A stretch of DNA of 64,000 nucleotides from Silene latifolia (GCF_048544455.1 NC_133537.1:311959738-312023737); one strand, 5' to 3'; positions 21,130-33,765 are shown, counted from the stretch's first letter. The notes: generated by a model from the sequence alone, not told the origin. Numbers and translations are program-made.

Positions 21130-23950
21130 CGATTTTAGTGTGGAGTTAAAGCCGAAAACGAGACCCATATCTAAGGCTCTGTACCGGATGACACGGAAAG
21201 AACTGGAAGAGCTGAAGAAACAGCCAGATGATCTATTAGAGAAGGGATACATTCGACCTAGTGTATCGCCGTGGAGAGCATCAGTTTTATTTGTGAAGAA
21301 GAAGGATGGTTGTATGGGGTTATGCATCGACTACAGGGAGTTGATTCATGTCACGGTAAAGAACAGGTATCCGTTGCCGAGAATTGATGACTTATTCGAT
21401 CAGTTAAGTAGAGCTGGGGTGTTTTCCAAGATCGATCTAAGGTCGGGGTACCATCACTTGAGAAACCGAGATGAGGATGTTCCTAAGACAGCTTTCAGAT
21501 CGCGGTATGGTCACTATGAGTATGTGGTGATGCCTTTTGGGTTGACTAATGCACCAGCTGTATTCATGGATTTGATGAATCGGGTCTTTAGTCCTTTCTT
21601 GGACCAGCTTGTGGAGGTCTTCATTGATGACATCCTAGTCTATTCCAAGACTAAAGAGGAGCATGCGAACAATCTACGATTGGTATTGCAAAAATTACGC
21701 GATAACCAGTTGTATGCTAAGTTGTCCAAGTGCGAGTTTTGGTTGGAGAAGGAGGCTTTTCTGGGCCATGTGATTTCGAAAGATCGGGTGCCTGCGGATC
21801 CTAGCAAGATTGCAGCAGTGTCAAGCTGAGAAGCACCGAAAAATGTGGCTGAAATTCGGAGTTTCTTAGGCTTGGTTGGTTACTACATGAGGTTTGTGAA
21901 AGATTTTTCTACCATTGCTAGGCCGATGATAACTTTTATGAGGAAATAGAATCGATTTCGCTGGGATGAGAGTTGTTAGATAGCGTTCCAGACTTTAAAG
22001 GAGCGTTTGACTACAACTCCTGTCTTAGCAGTACCTGAGGGAAGTGAGAACTTCGAGGTATATACTGATGCTTCAAAGAATGGACTGGGTTGTGTTTTGA
22101 TGCAGAATGGGAAGGTCATCGGTTATGCATCAAGGCAACTGAAATCTTCTGAGGAGAACTACTCTACTCATGATTTGGAGTTGGGTGCTGTTGTTTTTGC
22201 TCTAAAGATTTGGAGACACTACCTCTACGGGGCAACCTTTAAGGTGTTTTCAAATCACAAGAGTTTGAAGTACATTTTCACTCAAAAGGAGCTGAATATG
22301 CGTCAGAGGAGGTGGATGGAGCTGATTGGGGACTATGATATGAAGATTATCTACCATGAGAGGAAGGCTAATATTATTGTAGCTGACTTGTTGAGCAAGA
22401 AGAGTGTGCATTCCTTATGCACTGCTTTGTCACTAATACAGCTAAAGGATAAAGTGACTAAGATGGGTATACATATGATTCATAAGAGGGATGCCGTCGG
22501 CGATTTGACAGCTGAACCAGAGTTTTATGATGACTTGAGACAGAAGCAATTGCTTGATCCTAAAATTCAAGAATGGAGAGGAAGGGTAGCCAACAACAAT
22601 ATGTCACGATTTTCGATTCATGTGGATGGGATTGTTCGGTATGATGGTAGATGGTGCGTTTCTGGTGATGTGGAGATGAGAAAGGCAATCATGACTGAGG
22701 CTCATTGCACTCCTTATTCAGTGCATCCGGGTGGTGACAATTTGTACAAAGACTTGAAAAAGACTTTTTGGTGGCCCAGGATGAAGAAAGATGTCGCTGA
22801 GTTTGTGGCTAGATGTTTGACTTGTCAGAGGGTCAAGGGTGAGCAACGAAGACCGCAGGGTAAGGTTTAGTCACTTGAGGTACCAGAGTGGAAATGAGAG
22901 TCTATTTTGATGGATTTCATTGTGGGATTACCGAGGACTCAACAGGGTAACAATATCATTTGGGTGATTGTGGATTGACTGACTAAGTCAGCTCATTTTA
23001 TTCCGATGAAAGATACATGGAGCAAGCTGCAACTGGCTAATGGTTATCGAAAGAATGTAGTAAGATTGCATGGGGTACCGAAAGACATAGTGTCAGATAG
23101 AGATGCGAGGTTCATATCACGATTCTGGTAAGAGTTGCAGGAGTTGATGGAAACTACATAGAAGATGAGTACAATATTCCATCCCGCGATGGACGGACAA
23201 ACTGAGAAACTATAAAGACCTTGAAGGACATATTGAGAGCTTGTGTGATGGAATTTGGTGGCAGTTGGGAAGATAGGTTGGATTTGATCGAATTTTCATA
23301 TAATAACATCTATCATAATAGTATTGGGATGGCACCTTTTGAGGCTTTGTATGGACGGAGGTGTAGGAGTCCCAATTGTTGGGGTGAAAGTGCAGAGGTC
23401 GTGGTTCTAGGGCCAAAAATGGTACAAGAGATGGTTGAGCAAGTAAAGTTGATTCGCTAAAAGATGAAGGCGGCCCAGGATCGACAAAAGAGTTATGCAG
23501 ATTTACATCGCCGAGCTGTGGAGTTTAAGGTGGGTGACAAGGTCCTTTTAAAAGTGTCACCTATATATGAAGGGTGTCATACAATTTTGCAAGAAAGGGA
23601 AGTTGAGTCAGAGGTACATTGGACCATATGAGATTCTAGATCGAGTTGGCGAGGTGGCTTATCGATTGGCCTTGCCACCTTGATCGGGTGCATAATGTTT
23701 TTCATGTGTCTCAACTTCGGAAGTATGTGACTGATCCCTCTCACGTGCTTGAAGTTGAACACATTGAGTTGGATGAAGCACTTACTTATATCGAAACACC
23801 GAAAGAGATCTTGGATCGAAAAGTGCGCAAGACAAGGAACAGCGAAACTGTGTTACATTACTTAAGGTGTTGTGGTCTAATCATAATGTTGAAGAGGCTA
23901 CATGGGAAGTGGAGGAAGCTATGAAAGAGCGTTATCCTCACCTTTTTGAG
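21130..23950 (+). pseudogene. Chromovirus RT, RNase H, integrase and chromodomain
   Basis: [50 protein letters not shown] and the catalytic FIDDILVYS. RNase [14 protein letters not shown] and [16 protein letters not shown]. Integrase: zinc-binding H..C..C end ([11 protein letters not shown]), the MDFIVGLP block and the CPLYGRR-like block ALYGRRCRSP. A chromodomain-like end (EEATWEVEEAMKERYPHLF reading) closes the gene near 23950. Fossil, multiply broken. Confidence 0.85.
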
Positions 23951-24201
23951 CAGGTATGGTTGGTTACAAGGTCGTAACCTTATTCTTTTAATGGGGAGGT
24001 AGGAGATAATCGCATGAGTGTTTGGGACAGTTTTGGGTTGTTTTTAAAGTTTTCGAGTCAGTTGTGGGTTATCTTTTGAGTCGTTTTAAGTTGTTTTTAT
24101 CTTGTGTTCGGTACGTTGGTGTTGTGTTGGGTGGTTTTTGCGTTTGTGTCAGAGATAGGTGTGAATTTCGGGGACGAACCTCGTTTTTAAGGAGGGAAGA
24201 C

Positions 24202-25501
24202 TGTAATACCACAGGTTTTTGACCATGGGATACTCGGTCGAGTAGGGCTTACTCGGCCGAGTAGGCTGTCGGGTGTGCCGAGGTTGGGTTCTGGAGTGTC
24301 AGTACTCGACCGAGCGTGTTGGTACTCGGTCGAGTACATCGAGTATTCGGCCGAGTAACCGGTTTTACGGGGGAAATTCCGCGGTTTTAATTAAAATAAT
24401 TGGAGAAGTATACAAAGGCGTGTAACAGTTCCTTAATCTTTTCTTAATCATTTCTCTTAAGTCTTAAACCTAAACTACGTACAACCTTCTCCAATCATCT
24501 TAATCACTTACAAGGCTAGATTCGTTCAATTTGAGAGTTGTACATCCCTTGTCCGCGTCGATTTCATCGGTAAGTATCATACTTTTATTGTTGTCGTTTT
24601 GTTTATAGTTGGTAAACCCTAATCGGATGAATTAGGAGTTTAGGGTAGATTTTGATTGTATGATATGCTTATAGGTGACGAGTTCGTAGAGGAGCCTCTC
24701 TGACTTGATTACTGTGATTTTCTTGGATCGCAATAAGGTAGGGTTTCCCCTACTCAGTTGGCTGTGTAATTTGTTAAGTTGTTTGTAATTTATTGTTGTC
24801 ATGTTACCCTTTTTGATTGAGTTCGATGAAGGTTGATTTGGATTATACTGTTGGTTGGTTGTTGTGGGACCATGTCGGGAGATGGTTCCAACCCCATGTT
24901 CTCCCCTTGTGACTCCCGTCACAAGGGGGATGTGCACATTAAGGAGTTGGGTTCGTTTGTTGCGATGAGCGGAGCTTAGGTGGTACGGCCGCGGTCCCCA
25001 CTGGCTGTGTGGGTTACTTGTTGTGATGGGTAACCTGGCAGGGCTACACATTTTAGCGTGTAGTCAGTTATTCTGGTGATTGTTGAAGTTAAAGTATTGG
25101 TTGATTGTGTTGTTTGGAATTGTTTCCGCTGCGTAAGCTTAATTTGGTTATACAGTTGTCTGACCCTGTTTATGTTTTCAAAACTGTGGTGATCCATTCG
25201 GGGATGGTGAGCAGTTGACTTAGCAAGTGATGGATGTTGAGTTAGCTCGCGGGATACGGATGGGCGGAGTCATCACTTGTTGCGTCGTTTAGCTGTAGCT
25301 GAGTTTAGTTTCATGACTTTTGGTTTTGGTTGTACTGTTTTGGAGTTTTAAGACTTGTAACCTTTTTCTTTAAGTTGTTTTAATAAAAGTTGTTTCATTA
25401 TGGTTTCTATGATGCGTACTACCTCGGGTAACCGAGATGGTAGCACCCTTATACGCTAAGGTGGTCCTTGATAAGGCACTTTGGTATATGGGGGTGTTAC
25501 A
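24202..25501 (+). repeat. Chromovirus 3' LTR
   Basis: 1300 bp from TGTAATACC to GGTGTTACA, just after a purine tract. It holds a cluster of TACTCGGTCGAGTA-type palindromes 25-155 bp from its start. Confidence 0.8.
24231..24355 (+). repeat. CTCGGYCGAG palindrome cluster
   Basis: Five or six copies of TACTCGGTCGAGTA, CTCGGCCGAG or CTCGACCGAG within 125 bp. Each is a perfect or near-perfect palindrome rich in CpG. Confidence 0.8.
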
Positions 25502-25504
25502 ATC

Positions 25505-26898
25505 TCTGTTGTCTTTGAAAAGAGTGAGTAATCATTCAAAGATGGTTTTTGTCATTTGTTTCTTACGGCTTGCCTTGATGCTTGCTTTAATTCATAAAGT
25601 GATCTTTGTAATTTTTAAACCATATTAGGTTGAGAAGTTGTCAAACCAGGAGGTAATTTCATGTATACCTCTTCATGTAAATTTTCATGGAGAAAAGCAG
25701 TATGAACATCTAATTAACTTAGCTGTCAACCTAACTAGTCATCTTCACCACATGAGAGAAAATCTCATTTTAATCTACTAGTTCTTTTTGTTGCAGCACC
25801 TTTTATTACTAATCTTGCTTTGTGCCTCCCAGTTCCAGTTATCCCATCTTACTTATGTTGGACTTTAAAAACCCTTTTATAAGAGATGACTTTTTTGCCA
25901 TTTGGTAAAGGAACAAGCTAAGATTCCATGTCTTATTTGATGTTAAAGCTTTGAATTCCGTTGCAATTGCAGGATACTATTCAGGGTTCTTGATTGCTTC
26001 TTCATAGTTTCTAGGTTCTTGAAAGGGAACCATTATACTAGAAATTGCAGTATAATAAAAGCACAAAAAGAACTTGAACAACATGGATTCTCACGTAATG
26101 AAGTTAGTGTGTGACAACATACAATATCGCGAGACTTATCATGTGCAGGACAAACATAATCTTGTAAATAAGAGGGTGTTTTTATTTTTCTAGAAGAAGC
26201 CCTAGGTTTGAGTCATATTTCTACTGTTGTTGTTATTCCTGATATGAACACCAGTAGAATTATCACTAGCTTGATTATTATTATTAAAAGTAACAGCTTG
26301 ACAAGGTTCGAGAAATAAATCATCAACTAGTACATGATGGTATACAGAATCATCATTTTTAACATATGGAAATATAAGTTCTTGAAATACATCACTTGAA
26401 TAAATAATGGATTTATTCTCAAGATTTAACAATTTGTAGGTTTTTTTTCCCCTAAGGATAACCCAGAAACACATATGAGAAAGCGCTAAATGCAAACTTA
26501 TCTCTATCAAGTTTAGTAGTAGAAGCATATACAAGACACCCAAATGTTGTCATATGATTAAGATCAAGAACCTTACCAAAAAGCACCTGAAAAGGAGATA
26601 AACCTTGTAAGACCTGAGTAGGTAATCTGTTTGTAATATAAGTAGCAGTAAAAACACACTCACCCCAGTTTGTAAGCAAGCTAGATTGAAGTTTTAATGC
26701 TCTTGCAGTCTTTAATAAATGTTTATGTTTTCTCTCAACTATGCCATTCTGTTGAGGAGTATGAAAACAAAAAATTTGATGAATAATACCATTATCAAGT
26801 AAAAATTGAGATAAAGAATTACTGGAACCCAACTCAAAAGCATTATCGGATCTAATAGCTTTGATTTTCCTACCAAATTGAGTATCAACTATGGTGGT
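25505..26898 (-). mobile_element. Old Ty1/copia fragment (RT and integrase)
   Basis: On the minus strand the integrase core (IRSDNAFEL, FCFHTPQQNGIVERKHKHLL, TNRLPTQVL, FGCLVYAST) is followed by weaker RT similarity (KARLVIKGA, AFLHENLHEEVYMKLPPGF) nearer 25620. No LTRs are visible. It is heavily decayed, older than its neighbours, and abuts the chromovirus LTR. Confidence 0.75.
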
Positions 26899-27290
26899 GT
26901 GGGGCACGCTCAGTTGACTCAATTCGTACACTAAGTGCAGGCCACACGAGTTGAAGTGTTTGCCACCTCATACACAAAGGTACATTTGAGCCTCTATAAA
27001 TATCTTCATTGGATCTATTCCAAAAGGGATACATGCTAGATTCATGTAAGAGACACTTCGCCAAACAACTTTATTTCTCTAGAAGTAAGACTACTCAAGC
27101 ATCTAAGAGAGCCCCGGAACCAAGCCTCAAACGAGGCCCTGGTAATACGTCCAGTACCGTGCTAACTAAAGCATCGGAGAGGGACCCCTTGGGAATCCCC
27201 CGAAGCCATGTGTGCTACCCGTGTAGGTAACTTTTGAGGCAGCCGATTATCAACCCAACATAACATCTAAAAGGAGTGAGTTGATCCAAT
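26899..27290 (+). mobile_element. LTR-like fragment, family uncertain
   Basis: Non-coding sequence with a TATA-like CTCTATAAATATC near 26990 and a downstream GGAGAGGGACCCC...GGAATCCCCCG block of the kind found in gypsy LTRs. No partner LTR or clear ends. Confidence 0.3.
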
Positions 27291-27762
27291 ATGAATTCGA
27301 CCAACGCTGACTTGATTATTTTTATTTTTTTAGTATTAGAAGTGAAAGAGAGAGTAGGAAGTTTACATAAAATCGGGTGAGAAATCTAGGGGGATAACTT
27401 GAAAATGTCATATAGGATATCGTAGATTTCGTATTCCGTATATAAAAGAGTAATACCTTTTTAAATACGTACGCGACTATGTCATTATTACAAAATTTGA
27501 CGTTATCAAAATTAATTCATTTTTTTTTACCTACTCATTTTCAACCAATTTTATATGAACAATGATCTTATATAACAATGTTTTAACAATGTTTGCAAAC
27601 CAAAAAAAAAAAAGAAAAAAGCGCTAGAAATAACTTATGATTATATTGTGAGTTTGTAACGACCAAATATTTTATAATATCGACAAAGTTTTATCGTTAT
27701 TGGTTAATAGAGAGTATTACTATGAGACAGTTTTATAAAACGAAGAACATCAAAGTAGTACT
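27291..27762. other. AT-rich intergenic stretch
   Basis: No ORF, repeat or site that I can support. Confidence 0.6.
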
Positions 27763-27935
27763 TTTTTTTTGTGTTTTTTGGTAAATAAAAGTTTAGGTTT
27801 AAGGGTAGGCCCTTACCCATTCTAAGGCCAGGACAAAGCACTGGCTTCTACGGAGCTATATTATAACTCAATGAGAATCGAACGTCTGACTTTATTTATG
27901 AATAAGAAGGTGAACTTTTTTAACATCACAAAATC
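27763..27935 (-). mobile_element. SINE-like sequence
   Basis: On the minus strand there is a degenerate box B (GTTCGATTCTC), a body with TAGCTCCGTAGAAGCCAGTG, and an A-rich end (AAAACACAAAAAAAAAG) at the left. No target duplication could be placed, and the A box is weak. Confidence 0.4.
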
Positions 27936-28103
27936 TCATTATGGACAGCATATATCCGTCTATAACTAAAGACGGGTCAAATACAATACCATATTCCTAA
28001 TAGGACAATCAATAAGTAGGGTGGTGAGGGAAAAAAATATCACCACTTTTAAGCTATTTGACCCGTTTTTAGCTATAGACGGATATATCCGTCTATAATA
28101 AGA
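27936..28103. mobile_element. MITE with long terminal inverted repeats
   Basis: The two ends are inverted copies of about 48 bp with few mismatches, both containing ATATCCGTCTATA and GACGGGTCAAATA or its variant. The whole 168-bp piece could fold into one hairpin. It lies about 240 bp upstream of the SUMO start codon. Confidence 0.65.
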
Positions 28104-28339
28104 CTAGCTGTTTTAACGAAGTCCTTATCCGTAAAAAACATGGATGTATTGAAGGCAGTGAAGTGAGTGCGGATAATATTGTTGGGCCTTTGGACCGACT
28201 CACTCTAAGAAGCCAGAGTTATCGCAGAACATACAACACTTCTCACACGAGTATTTAACGGAGCAACACCAAAGGAAGCACAGTGTACCCTCTTCTCTCT
28301 TCGACAAGTCCAAAGCCAATAATCAAGTTTACGAAAAAA
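28104..28339 (+). promoter_or_regulatory. Promoter and 5' UTR region of SUMO
   Basis: Short upstream interval between a MITE and the start codon. It includes pyrimidine-rich sequence (CCCTCTTCTCTCTTCG) typical of a plant 5' UTR. No certain TATA box; TATTTAA near 28252 is a weak candidate. Confidence 0.35.
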
Positions 28340-31300
28340 ATGTCAGGAACACAAGAGGAAGACAAGAAGCCTGGAGATCAGTCCGCTCACATTAATCTCA
28401 AAGTCAAGGGTCAGGTATTGTTATTATTATAATTATTTGTTTTTTTTTTTTTGTATTATTTTTAATTTTCAATTTTGGTTTTTTTTGGCTATAGAATTGT
28501 TAGGGTTTATTTCGATGTTGTAGTGGAGTCTTGGTGTGTTTGTTTTGGAATTTGGTTGTTTTGTTGCGGTGTCACTCTGAAACCCTAGAAATTTCAATGT
28601 ATTGTTAAGGCGGTTGTTTTGTGTAAGGCGGTTTTACGCAAACGGTACCGTTTTATGATAAACTTGTGTAAGACCGTCTTACATAAGTGTTTGAGTTAAG
28701 ATTTTGATTTATTTGATGGAAGAGGGATATAGAGATTGTTGGGGATATAAGAGAAATTGTATTTAGGTCGCGAATTTTGTTTACATCATGTTGATAATGA
28801 TACTCTCCTTTACATATGTAAAATTTTAGCTGTTAAAGGCATGAAATTCGGTTAACGATGACGGTTCCGGAATTTAAGTTACATGGTTTGTTTGAGCAAC
28901 TGAGGGTTTCTCATTTTGGAAGGATTCTAATGGATACAATCTTGAGATGGATTAGGGTTTGTTTGTTTGGTCATTTAATTAACGCGTAAGATGCGGGTGA
29001 AGGCTTGTTTCGAAAGTGTATGCAAATATATTATTTGAACATGGCAGTAAATCCTTTTTTAAATCGTCGTTATTGTTTCAACGGGTGTGGTTGCGTGTAA
29101 AGGACTTCCACGATTGACTATGTAAGGGTGTTAAGATATGTACAACCTTATCATTGTGTTAAGAGCTTGGAGAGGTTGTGTTAATAACTTTAAATTGTGA
29201 GTATCTAGGTGATCCCCAATGAAAATTGCTATCGTAATTGTATCTTCATGATTCTCTCACAATGAAAGAAGCTTAAATGATTTAGTGAATTTTATTGCTT
29301 TATTCCATCATTATTCTGAAGGGGAGCCTTGACGCACCGGTTAAGGCGTTGCTTTGTGACCGGGAGGTCACGGGTTCAAGTCCTTGGAGTGGCCCCTTGC
29401 CAAAATGGCAAGGGAAGGCTTGCCCCAATTACACCCTTGTGGTGGGACCCTTCCCCAGACCCTCGCCTAGCGGGGATGCCACCGTGCACCGGGCTGCCCC
29501 TATTCCATCATTATTCTAACCCAAAGAGTCACGAGTCTTTGTGCCCATTCACGATGGAAATAAGAATGGATCATATCCCCAAAGAAATATAGACATTAAT
29601 AGGTAGTGGTATTTTCACTTTATGTTGGTTCCGCATTTATTTCACTACTATCTTTCATAACTTCATACCATCCTTGTTGTTTCTTTTGGTCGATTATAGT
29701 CTTATATTTTTTTTTTTTGAATTCTATGATGTCATCAGCTTTTTGTATTCTATGATATCGTGTGTGTTCATGTTATTTGCTACCATTTCTGCCTTTGAAG
29801 AAGAAGAATTTGGAACGGGCTGTTAAGTTTCTTTGATTGTCGTTGTAAATTAAGCATGTCTAGTATCTACTAGTACCATAAGATATGTGTTCGACATTAG
29901 CGTATTAAGGCTTGCTTTTCACTTTTCAATTATCAAATTTTTTTTCTCAAAATAACGATGTGATATGCTGCTGGTTTCTCATTAACAAATGCGGAGGCCA
30001 AAATAAGAACATACTAATATACTACCCTCCGTTCCGCTTTGTTTATCACATTTTTCACAATTCCTCACATAAATTTGAAAACTTGGAGGAACATTTTATT
30101 GACGTCCTATTTTGTATGTCTCATACTTTTCATTATATTAACCAATTCTTTTTAAATATCTAGTTGTTACTTTTTGGGAATATTCAATTTTCTGATTTGA
30201 ATAAAATAAATGTAACGTATCTGTAAACTGATGTCGATGCACATTGTTGGTTTTGACCTTTGAGGGAACCTGTTGTACAGTATAAAAAAAATATATATAA
30301 AGTGCATAAACAAGTTGGACGCCACTGTGCCTTATATAGACGACTATTTTACAGTATGCATAATGAGTCGACTGTATAGTGAAGCGTTCTCTTAATATGT
30401 TTAAACTGTAATCAGTACAGATTCATTGTTAAAGATCATATTCTCCTCAATTATGAACAGTGTCGATGGATATATATGATTTCTATTTTATTGCTGTCAT
30501 CCGTTTTTGCCATTTAGACATTCAATATCTTGTTAGGCCAAGTCTCTTACTTACCTACACTGCCTTTACGAGAAAACTAGCTGTTTCTGATGAGTTTTTG
30601 CACTGTATGAATGAATATCGGTAGTTATCTTCTATGAGATTAAATTGTCTACTGGCCTCTGTTGTTTTTGTTGCAAGACACTCTATGAGTGAATATGACT
30701 GGATATCTGGTCGTTTTGTCATGTTTGTTCCAAGAGATTCAATGGTTTTGGTTTGTTTCTCTGCTGGATTGGGTGAAAAGACCCATCGGAGAATCTAAAG
30801 ATGATCTCTTAGGTCTGCTTGTTTTATTTCTCTGTAAGACTAGTGAAGCGTTCTCTTAATATGTTTAAACTGTAATCAGTACAGATTCATTGTTAAAGAT
30901 CATATTCTCCTCAATTATGAACAGTGTCGATGGATATATATGATTTCTATTTTATTGCTGTCATCCGTTTTTGCCATTTAGACATTCAATATCTTGTTAG
31001 GCCAAGTCTCTTACTTACCTACACTGCCTTTACGAGAAAACTAGCTGTTTCTGATGAGTTTTTGCACTGTATGAATGAATATCGGTAGTTATCTTCTATG
31101 AGATTAAATTGTCTACTGGCCTCTGTTGTTTTTGTTGCAAGACACTCTATGAGTGAATATGACTGGATATCTGGTCGTTTTGTCATGTTTGTTCCAAGAG
31201 ATTCAATGGTTTTGGTTTGTTTCTCTGCTGGATTGGGTGAAAAGACCCATCGGAGAATCTAAAGATGATCTCTTAGGTCTGCTTGTTTTATTTCTCTGTA

Positions 31301-32991
31301 AGACTAGTGAAGCGTTCTCTTAATATGTTTAAACTGTAATCAGTACAGATTCATTGTTAAAGATCATATTCTCCTCAATTATGAACAGTGTCGATGGATA
31401 TATATGATTTCTATTTTATTGCTGTCATCCGTTTTTGCCATTTAGACATTCAATATCTTGTTAGGCCAAGTCTCTTACTTACCTACACTGCCTTTACGAG
31501 AAAACTAGCTGTTTCTGATGAGTTTTTGCACTGTATGAATGAATATCGGTAGTTATCTTCTATGAGATTAAATTGTCTACTGGCCTCTGTTGTTTTTGTT
31601 GCAAGACACTCTATGAGTGAATATGACTGGATATCTGGTCGTTTTGTCATGTTTGTTCCAAGAGATTCAATGGTTTTGGTTTGTTTCTCTGCTGGATTGG
31701 GTGAAAAGACCCATCGGAGAATCTAAAGATGATCTCTTAGGTCTGCTTGTTTTATTTCTCTGTAAGACTAGTGAAGCGTTCTCTTAATATGTTTAAACTG
31801 TAATCAGTACAGATTCATTGTTAAAGATCATATTCTCCTCAATTATGAACAGTGTCGATGGATATATATGATTTCTATTTTATTGCTGTCATCCGTTTTT
31901 GCCATTTAGACATTCAATATCTTGTTAGGCCAAGTCTCTTACTTACCTACACTGCCTTTACGAGAAAACTAGCTGTTTCTGATGAGTTTTTGCACTGTAT
32001 GAATGAATATCGGTAGTTATCTTCTATGAGATTAAATTGTCTACTGGCCTCTGTTGTTTTTGTTGCAAGACACTCTATGAGTGAATATGACTGGATATCT
32101 GGTCGTTTTGTCATGTTTGTTCCAAGAGATTCAATGGTTTTGGTTTGTTTCTCTGCTGGATTGGGTGAAAAGACCCATCGGAGAATCTAAAGATGATCTC
32201 TTAGGTCTGCTTGTTTTATTTCTCTGTAAGACTAGTGTAAATTCTCTTGAACTTGTATTAATTCGTGTAGTTCTTTTTTCTTCCCCCCCCCCCCCCTCTC
32301 CTAAATTAGCTCTGTTATGCAATGTTTTGATAAATGTTTAGGAATCTGTTTTTAGGGTGCTTTACCTATGTTCTTCCTTTATTATATCCTTATAAGTTGA
32401 ACATGTGGTTATATGTTTTTGTGTATGTTTTCAGGATGGCAACGAGGTCTTCTTCCGTATTAAGAGGTCTACCCAACTCAAGAAGCTGATGAGTGCGTAC
32501 TGTGACCGACAGTCTGTGGATTTCAGCTCAATTGCATTCCTGTTTGATGGGCGTCGTCTTCGTGCAGATCAGACTCCTGATGAGGTCTTTCTCTTCCCTT
32601 CCCCCGCATTTTTAGTTGAACGTGTTACTCGCTAAAGAATACGCCCTGTTTTAATTTTGATGTCACACTCACTTGCGAGAGATAACTTTATTCTCTCTCA
32701 GACGCCTAATTATCATGAAATGTACTCTCTTATGAGAGTGTTTTTTTTTTCTATGAAAACAATGATACAAGTTTTATAACTTTTGCTTAAAAGTACTTTG
32801 TCAAAATCTACACCAAAGCACATTCTTGAAAAATGAAAACGTTAAATTGTTAGGGAAAAAAAAACGGGAGCATGTATGGAAAGTATAATATTTGGGTGAC
32901 AAGTCATTGATCTTACTTGTTGCAGCTGGAAATGGAAGATGGTGATGAGATAGACGCTATGCTGCATCAGACTGGTGGGGCTACTCTATGA
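28340..32991 (+). CDS. SUMO1/2-like: Small ubiquitin-like modifier (SUMO), three exons
   Basis: Exons 28340-28414, 32435-32584 and 32926-32991 join in frame to 96 residues, with GT/AG at every junction. The protein is nearly identical in wording to plant SUMO1/2: N-terminal [21 protein letters not shown], the beta-grasp body with [14 protein letters not shown] and FLFDGRRLR, and the C-terminus [12 protein letters not shown] proteases cut after the GG, leaving it for attachment to target lysines through E1 (SAE), E2 (SCE1) and E3 (SIZ1). It acts mostly in the nucleus. Intron 1 (about 4.0 kb) is unusually long and repeat-filled. Intron 2 is 341 bp. The key GG and the ubiquitin-fold residues are present, so the gene looks functional. 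Confidence 0.96.
29321..29500 (+). mobile_element. Au SINE with 17-bp target duplication
   Basis: Begins GGGGAGCCTTGACGCA and ends CACCGGGCTGCCCC, as in the widespread plant Au SINE. It has an A box (CACCGGTTAAGGCG region) and a box B (GGTTCAAGTCC), and a 3' part with CCTTCCCCAGACC. It is flanked by TATTCCATCATTATTCT at 29301-29317 and 29501-29517. The perfect duplication suggests a fairly recent insertion. Confidence 0.95.
30381..32236 (+). repeat. Four tandem copies of a 464-bp unit
   Basis: The block starting GAAGCGTTCTCTTAATATG occurs at 30381, 30845, 31309 and 31773, exactly 464 bp apart each time. By eye all four copies are identical. They lie wholly in SUMO intron 1 and leave the splice sites untouched. 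Confidence 0.95.
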
Positions 32992-33764
32992 GCCCGGAGA
33001 TTTATGAGGCTCACTAGGACTGAAAACCGTAGGTTATTATCATGATTGTCTTGGTGAAAGAACACTTATAAAATCGTATTGTACATCGACCAGCTCATTA
33101 TAAGCCTAGAGGCTTAATTTGGAACCCTCTTGACTGTGATCTTGATATTTGGAATGTCATTTGCCTGTTTGAGCGTTTCCTTAAAGAAGGCGTTTTGTAT
33201 ATTCTTACGACTTTTTAATGTGCTTTATGCTATGCGACCAAGAATGTGGTTGAAAAAGTATTGAATGCCCTGAGACCAAGTATTCACGTTGGTGTGCCAA
33301 GTTAGCTCGACATACAGAAATAGAGCAAAGCTTTGCTGCTCAGCTTGTTTGATGGTGTTTTATCTTGTGCTCAGCTTGAATCTAGAGTTTATCAGATATG
33401 GTGTAGATACATACATATGGGCATATGGCCATTGACTCAATTTTGGTCTAACCCAATCATATAGGAAGACTACGTTGGGTTCTGAAGTCTTAACTTTGGC
33501 TAATTTGATTTTTTTTTGGGCTAACATCTACTATATTTTTGCGACCTTTCTACCTAAAGGACATGTGGAATTTGGAATTTCAGTTTTTTTTAACTCTCTC
33601 CAATTTCATTTATTGTTCTTCTTTCCCTTTCCATCTATTTTCCTTATTGTTCCCTTTTTTCTTTTTTTTGACAATTTTGTGTGGTCCAAAATCAATTTGA
33701 TATGGGGGTCATGTGTATTGTGTGGTCTTAATTGATTCACTTATTTTTTATGCCAAAAAAAAAA
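32992..33764 (+). other. SUMO 3' UTR and flank
   Basis: The first ~250 bp are probably 3' UTR. No further gene is seen up to the TIR element. Confidence 0.5.
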
Positions 33765-33765
33765 T

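Larger units (their letters stand above)
16121..25501 (+). mobile_element. Decayed Ty3/gypsy chromovirus (Tekay-like), 3' part with LTR
   Basis: From left to right: a Gln/Asn-rich gag C-terminus (about 16140-16280), protease, then after an inserted 4.2 kb element RT, RNase H, integrase and a C-terminal chromodomain, then a polypurine tract (GGAGGGAAGA) and one LTR (24202-25501). No 5' LTR is visible, so the element is truncated on the left. The chromodomain marks it as a chromovirus, and RT wording is Tekay/Del-like. It is broken, with around ten breaks. Confidence 0.82.
28415..32434 (+). other. SUMO intron 1
   Basis: Starts GTATTG and ends TTTTCAG. It holds an Au SINE with target duplications (29301-29517), four 464-bp tandem units (30381-32236) and a run of about 14 C (near 32285). 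The rest is AT-rich intron sequence. Confidence 0.9.

Noticed and set aside
29295-29592. ORFs over the Au SINE
   Set aside because: They are the SINE read in frame, not protein-coding.
30024-30060. Stowaway-like end (ACCCTCCGTTCCGCTTTGTTTATC) in SUMO intron 1
   Set aside because: No matching inverted end was found, so a MITE is not supported; perhaps a lone end.
32081-32341. 86-residue ORF at the end of the tandem array
   Set aside because: Lies in the intron and runs through the C-run; no domain.
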